Positions 1-7,296 of a stretch of DNA of 30,865 bases are shown piece after piece. The position numbers and the translations under genes are program-made. Each line of letters begins with the position of its first letter. The stretch's first letter is position 1. The notes beneath the pieces were generated by a model. That model ran no database searches, was not told the DNA's origin, and worked only from the letters and a program-made list of their open reading frames with translations. The stretch is from the NCBI GenBank assembly GCA_964611145.1, contig CAZSYM010000024.1:1-30865 (forward strand), read 5' to 3'. The DNA is from WFQV01 sp964611145. GTDB taxonomy: Bacteria > Bacteroidota > Ignavibacteria > Ignavibacteriales > Melioribacteraceae.

Positions 1-95
1 GCTTTCGGTTTGGTTTCTTGTTTCCGATTCTCTATTTTTCACACGGAATTTTTGAATTTCTAAAAATATGTGCGAATAAAAAGTAGGACAAAGCA

Positions 96-1379
96 ATGTT
101 AACAATGCAGAAAAAATTGACAAACTTTTTCTACGTGATATTGAGCCTTCCTGCGACGGCGATGGGTTTTGCCCTTTCGATTCAAATAGCGACGCTAAGT
201 TGGATAATGAATACCAAGTACGGTTTTGATATTCACGAGGTCGGGATAGTTTGGGCGGCGGGTCCCATAGCGGGAATTATCGGGCAGCCTCTGGTGGGAT
301 TTATAAGTGACAAGCTTTGGTTTTGGGGCGGGCGACGCCGTCCCTGGATAATAATGGGCGGTACTCTTGCGGCTTTAATGCTACTTGCTCTTCCGAATAT
401 CGATAAAATTCATGATTTCCTCGGCTTCGGAAGTCTTATCGTTATTGCCTCCGCCGTGGCTTTGACTTTCGATCTATCGATAAATATTAGCTTTAATCCT
501 ACTCGCTCAATAATTGCCGATGTTACCCCCGAAGGCACGGCACGCACAAAGGGTTATACGTGGATGCAAACCATTTCCGGCACTTTCGGAGTGCTGGCTT
601 ATGCAATCGGTGCCACGTTGGGAAATTATTTCCTTATTTATTTCGGCGTGTTTTTGGTTCTCACGTTTTCCTTGATTCCTCTTTTTTTCATCGAGGAACC
701 GCGGGAACTCAAGAGCGGGACAAGCGAACAAGGTGGGGAAAATTCCGAAACCAATTGGCCTAACTTGTGGAGAATTTACTTTGCCAATGCTTTCTCCTGG
801 TTGGGCGTTCAAACAATGTTTGTTTATATCATTATTTATATAAAACAGAAGATGTTCGGTGTAACGGATTTTCAAGCGCAGTTGAGCACGGAGATTAATA
901 ACAACATCGGGCAGATAATTTCCATTTCTTTTCTGATTCTGAATGCCGTTGGCGCGGCACTTCCGGCTTTCGTGCTGGAACCCATTACGGAAAAAATCGG
1001 GAGAATCAAAACGCATGCCGGTGCTCTCGCCGTAATGGCGATTGCTTATTTGGGAATATTACTTTTCGGTTATACGCCTTTGGCTATGTATGTGTTAATG
1101 GCTTTTGCGGGAATAGGTTGGGCGGCAATTGTCAGTTTACCTTTCGCAATTATGTCCGAAAATGTTGCCAAGGGAAAGATGGGATATTTTATGGGAGTTT
1201 TTAACCTTTCTATTGTTTTACCGCAATTAATCGTTAGTCTCGTTTTCGGATTTTGGATTCAATCCGTTGCGGATAAAAGTATTATTTTTATCATTGCCAC
1301 GGTGTCCCTTGCAATATCGTCGGGACTTTGGGCGCTGGTCAAGGAGAAAAAATTTAACAATCGGGAGGCGGAAATTTGA
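96..1379 (+). CDS. MFS transporter, SLC45 / sucrose-proton symporter-like
   Basis: A 427-residue polytopic membrane protein with about 12 hydrophobic segments. Residues 55-85 carry the pattern typical of the SLC45/plant sucrose symporter branch of the major facilitator superfamily: GPIAG, then GQPLVG, then SDK and the basic GGRRRPW loop. Family knowledge suggests proton-coupled uptake of a disaccharide or other glycoside at the inner membrane, but the substrate cannot be read from sequence. The ATG at 96 has an AGGA site at 85-88; a second ATG at 105 is possible. The stop overlaps the TTG start of the next gene (TTGA), so this is the first visible gene of a translationally coupled trio. I am sure of the superfamily and fairly sure of the SLC45-like branch. 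Confidence 0.85.
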   Translation: MLTMQKKLTNFFYVILSLPATAMGFALSIQIATLSWIMNTKYGFDIHEVGIVWAAGPIAGIIGQPLVGFISDKLWFWGGRRRPWIIMGGTLAALMLLALPNIDKIHDFLGFGSLIVIASAVALTFDLSINISFNPTRSIIADVTPEGTARTKGYTWMQTISGTFGVLAYAIGATLGNYFLIYFGVFLVLTFSLIPLFFIEEPRELKSGTSEQGGENSETNWPNLWRIYFANAFSWLGVQTMFVYIIIYIKQKMFGVTDFQAQLSTEINNNIGQIISISFLILNAVGAALPAFVLEPITEKIGRIKTHAGALAVMAIAYLGILLFGYTPLAMYVLMAFAGIGWAAIVSLPFAIMSENVAKGKMGYFMGVFNLSIVLPQLIVSLVFGFWIQSVADKSIIFIIATVSLAISSGLWALVKEKKFNNREAEI

Positions 1380-2134
1380 AAAAATACGGATTAATACTTT
1401 TGTTATTTTTTGTTTTTGGGGGAATTGCCGAAGCACAAACTCTGGAAAGGAACTTTTCTTCCTTTGTGATTAAAGATGAAATTAATAAGCATGACCCCGT
1501 TGACCCGAAGTTGGGACGTTTTGATGCTTATGAATTGAATGCCGGAAAGGGCGACCGCGTGGCTTTCGAATTGATAAGCAAGAAAACTCCTCTTTATCTT
1601 TTGCTCGTTTCTCCTTCGGGAAAATCTTCTTTGCATGTGCCGGAAAGGAATAGGGGGGAGGTTTTCCTGGATACCGTTATTTCGGAAGCGGGAAACTGGT
1701 CTTTTTATATAATTGCGGATTCTAATAAAAATGCTCGATATTCATGCACCGTTGCTTTTGCTTCGCCGCATAGTCTCGAACTTCCGAGGGAGAAAAGCTT
1801 TTGCACGCGGATACGCTTTTTGCTTTCCCTCGCTGATGCCCGTTTCCTTTTTGCACATAATAATAAACTGATTGAAACGTTATTCGCGGATGAAAATATT
1901 CGGAAAGCTTTTTCCCCGGATGGAAGAAAAATAACGGTTACGATTTCGGATACGGAGGCGAACCCGAGAGAAATTACAAAAGAACTTAAGAAATGTTTGG
2001 GGAAAGATTATCTTCAAGATGTCGTTACGTCTCACTCCGTTCGTTTTGTGGAAAATACTTTTAAGGAAAATCATTTTGTCGAGATAGCGACCCAAAAAGG
2101 AAAAACAAAAATTACGGTGGGGAAAGAAAAATGA
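1376..2134 (+). CDS. Secreted protein with PPC-like beta-sandwich domain
   Basis: A 252-residue protein with a clear signal peptide (Lys-Lys, hydrophobic core, AEA cleavage site near residue 20). Residues about 35-120 resemble the bacterial pre-peptidase C-terminal (PPC) fold: an Asp-rich start, GRFDAYEL, GDRVAFELIS, a leucine-rich strand, then GNWSFYI. The C-terminal half (about 130-252) is alpha/beta-like and I do not recognise it. The start is TTG at 1376, inside the stop of the transporter gene, with GGGAGGCGG just upstream; no better start exists. The stop overlaps the ATG of the OmpA-family gene. Its likely place is the periplasm or outer surface. Function unknown; PPC domains usually assist binding or secretion and are not catalytic. 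Confidence 0.7.
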   Translation: MKKYGLILLLFFVFGGIAEAQTLERNFSSFVIKDEINKHDPVDPKLGRFDAYELNAGKGDRVAFELISKKTPLYLLLVSPSGKSSLHVPERNRGEVFLDTVISEAGNWSFYIIADSNKNARYSCTVAFASPHSLELPREKSFCTRIRFLLSLADARFLFAHNNKLIETLFADENIRKAFSPDGRKITVTISDTEANPREITKELKKCLGKDYLQDVVTSHSVRFVENTFKENHFVEIATQKGKTKITVGKEK

Positions 2135-3558
2135 GAAAAAACCACGTTTTGATTTTGCTCTTTTTGATTTTTCCGTTGACTCTTTTTTCCGTTCGGGCGC
2201 AACAAATTAAATACCGCTTGTTCAAGGATTTGGATGCTCTGTTAAAAAAGGCGAAGGTTGTTCATGCTGATTTGCTTGCTCCCGGCAATTTCGAAGAGGG
2301 AAAGGATTATTATGACGAAGCCAAAGAAAGCTTGCAAGATGACGACCCGCTGGAGGAAATAAAGGAAAAAATTTCCAAAGCGGATTTTTTCCTGCACAAA
2401 GCGATTCGTTATGCTGAAAGCGCCAAAAGTTTTTTTAAAAATGCCTTGAAGGCTCGCCAAGATGCACTTAAAGTCTTTGCCGATAGTCTTGCTCGAAAGG
2501 AATGGGAAAAAGGAGAGGACAAATTTAATGATGCTTGCTCCGATTTTGAAGACGGAGAAAACGAAGATGCTCAAGAGGAAGGATTTGAAGCGGAAAAGAT
2601 TTATCGCAAAGCCGAACTAACGGCAATCAAAAGAATTTATCTGGATAAGGCGCGACTTGCGTATTCGGAGGCGGTTAAGGAAGATGCCGAAAAATATGCT
2701 CATGAAACCCTTCGGAAAGCCAGGCAGTTAATTTATAATGCCGAAAAGGAATTGGAAAATCAAAGATACGATAATGAATATGCAAGGGAGCTTGCCTCGG
2801 ACGCTTATTCCCAAGCTCGACATGCCCGCTTTTTGACCGAACTTTTTAAGAAAGCGGATAAAGAGGATTGGACACTCGAAAAGCTTTCTCTGTTTTGGGA
2901 AGAACCCTTGAGAAAAATTGCGGCACCCTTTAATATCAAGCCTTATTTCGATGATGGTCCCGATAGCCTTACGAACGAAATACTCGGCAAAATAATTTTA
3001 CTGAAAACTTCCTTAAAAGAAGTGGATTATCTTAAGAAGAAGAACGAAACGTTAAAGAAGGAGTTTCGTGAGTATAAAAAGGAATGTGAAACGACTCGAA
3101 AGAATCTTGAGAAAATTCGGACATACGGTCGTAGGATAAAAGAAATCAAAAATATTTTTCGTCCTTCGGAAGCCGAGATTTTTACCCGCAATTGTAATGT
3201 TGTGATTCGCTTACGGAAATTGAACTTTTCGCCCGGAAGCGCTGTTATTCGTCCCGAATATTTCGGACTTTTGGCGAAGGTGATAAAAGCGATTGAAAAA
3301 TTCCCCGACGCTCTTTATGTGGTGGAAGGTCATACGGATGCGTCCGGTAAGGCGGATAAGAACCTTACAATTTCACAAAAAAGAGCCGAAGCGGTATATG
3401 CTTTTATTTTAGCGAATTCTAATATAGACAAGAAGCATATTTATGCCGTGGGCTATGGAGAAAGTCTGCCGGTGGCTTCGAACGAAACCTCACAGGGTAA
3501 AGCTCGCAACAGAAGAATAGAAATTGTAATCAAACCGGCTTATAAAATTTTCGAATAG
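2131..3558 (+). CDS. OmpA-family outer-membrane/peptidoglycan-binding protein with helical N-terminal region
   Basis: A 475-residue protein with a signal peptide (residues 1-23, VRA-Q cleavage). Residues 25-350 are strongly charged and helical with repeated Lys/Glu/Ala segments, suggesting TPR-like hairpins or coiled coil; residues 300-340 look like a classic coiled coil. Residues 354-475 are an OmpA_C domain: the HTDASG motif, NLTISQKRAEAVY, and ARNRRIEI, including the Asp and Arg that contact diaminopimelate in this family. It probably tethers the envelope to peptidoglycan from the outer membrane or as a periplasmic protein. No beta-barrel is evident in the N-terminal part. It starts at an ATG overlapping the previous stop (ATGA). 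The OmpA_C call is firm; the role of the N-terminal region is unknown. Confidence 0.88.
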   Translation: MRKNHVLILLFLIFPLTLFSVRAQQIKYRLFKDLDALLKKAKVVHADLLAPGNFEEGKDYYDEAKESLQDDDPLEEIKEKISKADFFLHKAIRYAESAKSFFKNALKARQDALKVFADSLARKEWEKGEDKFNDACSDFEDGENEDAQEEGFEAEKIYRKAELTAIKRIYLDKARLAYSEAVKEDAEKYAHETLRKARQLIYNAEKELENQRYDNEYARELASDAYSQARHARFLTELFKKADKEDWTLEKLSLFWEEPLRKIAAPFNIKPYFDDGPDSLTNEILGKIILLKTSLKEVDYLKKKNETLKKEFREYKKECETTRKNLEKIRTYGRRIKEIKNIFRPSEAEIFTRNCNVVIRLRKLNFSPGSAVIRPEYFGLLAKVIKAIEKFPDALYVVEGHTDASGKADKNLTISQKRAEAVYAFILANSNIDKKHIYAVGYGESLPVASNETSQGKARNRRIEIVIKPAYKIFE

Positions 3559-3575
3559 AAATTTGTGATGAAAGA

Positions 3576-3911
3576 TTAGCCTTCTTCTTTCATGTAAAGG
3601 GTTGCCAATTGGTTTTTGTGGAGTTGTTTGAAAAATAAACTTACCCGCTCTGTTGCCGGTTCGATTTTTTCGCCGAAATGTTCTTGCGCCAAGCGTGTTA
3701 TTTCTTCTACGGTTCTTTCTCCGTCAATTAAATTCCAGCAATAAGAACCTATTTCATCCAATTCTATTCGTATCGGTTTATCCGCCCAGCGTTTGAATAT
3801 GGTTTTATCCAGAAAACCCTTTTTGCGATAGTAAAGCACGGTAATCAAGCCGTCTTTTTCCTCGTGCTTGAAATTTCTCACAGGTATAAACTTCGATATG
3901 TCCGTATTCAC
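3576..3911 (-). CDS. PqqD-like protein (RRE fold), orphan
   Basis: A 111-residue protein whose core (about 15-105) matches the PqqD family: a two-strand start, IELDEIGSYCWNLIDG, then ERTVEEI and a helical C-terminus ending with a short strand. PqqD-type RiPP recognition elements bind precursor peptides and present them to radical SAM or other modifying enzymes. No PQQ gene, radical SAM enzyme or precursor peptide is visible here, so true PQQ synthesis is unlikely. The GTG start overlaps the stop of the MFSD1-like transporter (GTGA), so the two are co-translated, last in an operon of peptide transport and hydrolysis genes. It could be a stand-alone peptide-binding module; that role is inference. 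Confidence 0.78.
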   Translation of the reverse strand: MNTDISKFIPVRNFKHEEKDGLITVLYYRKKGFLDKTIFKRWADKPIRIELDEIGSYCWNLIDGERTVEEITRLAQEHFGEKIEPATERVSLFFKQLHKNQLATLYMKEEG

Positions 3912-5188
3912 GCTTTTGATTTTGCTATCCCTTCCTCGAGACCGTGCGCATTGGGTCCCGTTTCACTTTTTCTTAATAAGTATGCGAACAACAAGCCGAA
4001 AAATCCGAGGGTGGAAAATATCCACATGCCAGCCGTATAGCCTCCGGTCAAATCGTTTACGGCACCGATTAAAAAATTAAATGCGGCAAGCCCGATGTTT
4101 TGAACGAGTGTCATTAAACCGTAAGCGGTTCCGAGCTTTGCTTCATCAATTATGATGGCAACGGAGGGCCACATTACGGCGGGTATTAGGGAGAAAGCAA
4201 TTCCCATCAACGCCATCGGAATATAAAGTGTAATGTGTGTGTAAGCCATGGTGAGATAAACGGGAACAAGCAGAAAAGAGCCTATCATCATTAAAAGAGA
4301 ACGCTTGCCGATATAATCCGACAGCAATCCGAAAATAGGGGAAAATACCATGGCAAATACTTTTAACATGCTCAATTGGAAACCTGCTACGGAACGGCTA
4401 ACGTGATGTACATCGATAAAAAACTTAATGGCAAAGGTTTCAAAAGGGAAAATAGCGGAATAAAAAGTTACACATAGTAAAACGATGTACCAAAAAGACT
4501 TATTGAAGGAAAAAACATCTTTGAATCGAAATTCGTCTTGTTTAGGAACGGGGCGAACCGCGTACGATTTTTCCGCTTTCGCGTCCATACCCCAATAGAT
4601 AATGACCGAAGCGAGAGATAGAGCCGCGGCGGCTACTGTTAATAGCAAAGGTAATTGCCAATGCGTGTAAAGACTGCGTGCCCATGTGGGAGAATTGAGT
4701 GCAGCGAAGGAACCGAGCCGGGCTATCGTGAGATTAAGTCCGAATGCAAAAGACAGTTCCTTGCCTTTGAACCAACGTCCTATTACCGTCGTTATACCTA
4801 CAATCATTGATTCGGCGCCCAGTCCAAATACAAGGCGTCCCGTTGCCATCCAGAAAAGCGAGCCTCCGGAAAAAGCCGTGATTATTGCTCCCAATAAAGT
4901 CAATGCCGTGAAGATGAATGTGGAAATTCTTGTGCCTATTCGGTCAATTATGATTCCCCCTATTAGTACCATGAAGATGTTCGGCACGCTGTAAATTCCG
5001 ACCAATAAACCTATATCCGAATCGGTGAAGTGTAATTGCTTTGCCAAAACATCCGCCAGCGGACTGATGCTATCGTAAATGTAATAATTTCCGAACATTG
5101 CCACGCTGACGAAAAAGAGTATTAGCCAGCGGTAAAGCGGCGGGGGAGGTGATTTGACGAGATTTTTACTTTGTATGCTTGTGTTCAT
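3908..5188 (-). CDS. MFS transporter resembling MFSD1
   Basis: A 426-residue transporter with about 12 membrane segments. The N-terminal segment has FGNYYIYDSISPL followed by the MFS motif A in the form GGIIIDRIGTR (residues 77-87), an arrangement I associate with the MFSD1-like branch. Eukaryotic MFSD1 is a lysosomal dipeptide transporter, so a dipeptide or peptide substrate is a reasonable inference, supported by the OPT transporter and M1 peptidase genes just upstream. It starts at ATG 5188 with GGTGA about eight bases upstream. A 9-bp hairpin lies in the gap to the OPT gene. The last four bases overlap the PqqD-like gene. The superfamily is certain; the MFSD1 relationship is from motif resemblance. 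Confidence 0.8.
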   Translation of the reverse strand: MNTSIQSKNLVKSPPPPLYRWLILFFVSVAMFGNYYIYDSISPLADVLAKQLHFTDSDIGLLVGIYSVPNIFMVLIGGIIIDRIGTRISTFIFTALTLLGAIITAFSGGSLFWMATGRLVFGLGAESMIVGITTVIGRWFKGKELSFAFGLNLTIARLGSFAALNSPTWARSLYTHWQLPLLLTVAAAALSLASVIIYWGMDAKAEKSYAVRPVPKQDEFRFKDVFSFNKSFWYIVLLCVTFYSAIFPFETFAIKFFIDVHHVSRSVAGFQLSMLKVFAMVFSPIFGLLSDYIGKRSLLMMIGSFLLVPVYLTMAYTHITLYIPMALMGIAFSLIPAVMWPSVAIIIDEAKLGTAYGLMTLVQNIGLAAFNFLIGAVNDLTGGYTAGMWIFSTLGFFGLLFAYLLRKSETGPNAHGLEEGIAKSKA

Positions 5189-5210
5189 TCTTTATTCACC
5201 GGAGAATGGA

Positions 5211-5232
5211 GGGAGCCGGAGACCCGACTCCC
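5211..5232 (-). other. Intergenic hairpin between OPT and MFSD1-like genes
   Basis: Bases 5211-5219 (GGGAGCCGG) pair with 5224-5232 (CCGACTCCC) across a four-base loop; one pair is a G-U wobble. There is no T-run after it on the minus strand, so it is a poor intrinsic terminator. It lies inside the operon just after the OPT stop, where it could protect the upstream transcript or reduce read-through. Confidence 0.6.
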
Positions 5233-5240
5233 CTCATGAA

Positions 5241-7229
5241 TTATTTCTCGTTTCTTGCAAGTAAGAATTCTTTGTAAGGATATTTGATTAGAACGTAGCC
5301 GAGAATTAGAAATACGATTATACCTAATGTCCAATATCCATCGAAATCCGCAGGCAATCCGAAGACGGCTTTTAGATTTATTCCGGCGCCTACGAAACCT
5401 GCAAGGATAATGCCTACCAAAGCTTCGCCAGCCACAAGACCGGAAGCGAGCAAAAGCCCGATATTATTGGCGTTTTCTTTTTCTTCTTCCGAAGCTCCTT
5501 TTTTCTCTATGATTTTATCCACTATGTATTTTAATGTACCGCCTATGAAAATTGCAAATGTGGTGTTGAATGGCAAGTACATACCGACTGCAATAAGCAT
5601 GGGCGAAGGAGCGTCCAGCATAATCAAGGCTACGGCAAAGAACATCCCTGCTATTACGAGGGGCCAAGCCATTTCTCCGCCGACAATTCCTTTGCTAATC
5701 ATTGCCATCAAACCGGCTTGAGGGGCGGGCAAGGCATCGCTTCCTATACCGTTTGCATTGTGCAAAAGCATTATGGGAAGAATCATTATCATGGAAGCGA
5801 ATACTACGCCAATCATTTCGCCCACTTCCATTTTCCAAGGGGTGCCTCCAAGCAATTGCCCGACTTTCAAATCCTGCATCATATCTCCAGCCACACCGGC
5901 AACAACGCAAACCACGGAAGCTACGGCTAATGTTGCCGCTATGCCGTGATTGCCCGTAAGTCCGACCAAAACCATTAAGACGGCGGCAATCAAAAGAGTG
6001 GAAAGAGTAAGTCCCGAAATAGGATTGGACGAGCTTCCTATTATTCCCACCAAATATCCGGCTACGGCGGCGAACACGAAAGCCGCTATCGCCATTACGA
6101 TTGCGGTGAGAATCGAAATCGAAAGGCTATCGGTGAAGTAAGTGTAAACACCTATCATGGCTAAGAAAATAATTCCTACCGCAAGCAGTACCATTCCGAA
6201 CGGTAAATCCTTTTCCGTGCGAGGAACGTTTTCGGAATTTTCCGACTTGGCGGCTTTGATGTCTTTAAAACCTTTCCCTATTCCTTGGATTAAACTTTTT
6301 CGCATTTTGAAAAGAGTGTAAAAAGCGCCCACGAGCATTCCGCCTACGGCAATCGGTTTTACGGTAGCGTCGTATGCCGCTTTTGAAATTTGCAACCAAT
6401 TGCTTCCGTGAACGGCGAAATCAAACACATTATTGTACATTAAGAAAAGTACGATGGGCATTAGGAATACCCAACCGAAAACGCCACCGGAAAATGTTAT
6501 TGCGGAAAGTCTAAAACCAATTATATATCCTACGCCTAAAAATGCAGGGGAAGCGGAAGGACTTTGAAGAAAGAAACCTCCCTTCTGTTTAATCGTAGTG
6601 ATGATTCCGCCCGTGCTGTTCAGCAAAGCTATTTTTGAAGTACCCATTTGCCAAAAGCCTTTTACGGAATCTTTGATAACGGTAATCCCGTTCGGATTTT
6701 TAAATATTTCAATTACGGAGCCGAGTAGCAATGTCCAAAGCACATATTTGGCGCCTGTTTTCCCGCCTTGCCCGGCTTTTACTATTTCTGTACATGCTTG
6801 ACTTTCCGGGAAGGGGAGGGATTTGTCTTCCACCAATGTTTTACGCAGAATCGTAATTAACAACACACCGAGAATACCGCCGACGAGCATCAATACGGTG
6901 CTTTCCCAATAATTAAATTCCGTCCATACCCCACTTAGCACGAAAGCGGGAATTGTAAAGATTGCCCCCGCGGCCAAAGCTTCCCCCACGGAAGCTGTGG
7001 TTCGTGCGATGTTTTCTTCTAAAACGTTTCCTTTAAACACCCTTAAAACCGCCATGGCAATTACTGCCGCGGGAAACGTAGCCGCTACTGTCATTCCGGC
7101 TTTTAATCCCAAATAGGCATTGGCGGAACCGAGAATCATTGCAAGAATTACGCCCAAAGAAACCGCTTTGAAGGAGAGCTCCTTCATTTCATTTTCGGGC
7201 GGTACGTAAGGTTTGAAATTACCCGACAC
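5241..7229 (-). CDS. OPT family oligopeptide transporter
   Basis: A 662-residue, very hydrophobic protein with about 15-16 membrane segments, the usual size for prokaryotic OPT proteins. The N-terminus has the hallmark SANAYLGLKAGMTVAATFPAA (residues 35-55) of this family, and PESQACTEI near 140 is also typical. OPT proteins import small peptides with protons, or metal-chelate complexes in the YSL branch; the neighbours favour peptides. The GTG start at 7229 is supported by a perfect AAGGAG at 7237-7242 on the minus strand. The M1 peptidase gene ends 67 bases upstream and the MFSD1-like gene begins 52 bases downstream, consistent with one transcript. The family call is firm; the substrate is inferred. 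Confidence 0.9.
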   Translation of the reverse strand: MSGNFKPYVPPENEMKELSFKAVSLGVILAMILGSANAYLGLKAGMTVAATFPAAVIAMAVLRVFKGNVLEENIARTTASVGEALAAGAIFTIPAFVLSGVWTEFNYWESTVLMLVGGILGVLLITILRKTLVEDKSLPFPESQACTEIVKAGQGGKTGAKYVLWTLLLGSVIEIFKNPNGITVIKDSVKGFWQMGTSKIALLNSTGGIITTIKQKGGFFLQSPSASPAFLGVGYIIGFRLSAITFSGGVFGWVFLMPIVLFLMYNNVFDFAVHGSNWLQISKAAYDATVKPIAVGGMLVGAFYTLFKMRKSLIQGIGKGFKDIKAAKSENSENVPRTEKDLPFGMVLLAVGIIFLAMIGVYTYFTDSLSISILTAIVMAIAAFVFAAVAGYLVGIIGSSSNPISGLTLSTLLIAAVLMVLVGLTGNHGIAATLAVASVVCVVAGVAGDMMQDLKVGQLLGGTPWKMEVGEMIGVVFASMIMILPIMLLHNANGIGSDALPAPQAGLMAMISKGIVGGEMAWPLVIAGMFFAVALIMLDAPSPMLIAVGMYLPFNTTFAIFIGGTLKYIVDKIIEKKGASEEEKENANNIGLLLASGLVAGEALVGIILAGFVGAGINLKAVFGLPADFDGYWTLGIIVFLILGYVLIKYPYKEFLLARNEK

Positions 7230-7296
7230 GGCTTTTCTCCTTATTTATTCGAAAAGAAAAACAAAGTTAGAGAATTGACGGCTATTTTTCAATCGC

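Noticed and set aside
3568..3593. An 8-bp inverted repeat (ATGAAAGA/TCTTTCAT) between the converging OmpA-family and PqqD-like genes.
   Set aside because: AT-rich with no T-run and overlaps the PqqD-like coding end; too weak to call a terminator.
3576..3911. PQQ biosynthesis, suggested by the PqqD-like gene.
   Set aside because: No pqqA, B, C or E gene is in the window; the domain also serves other peptide-modification systems.
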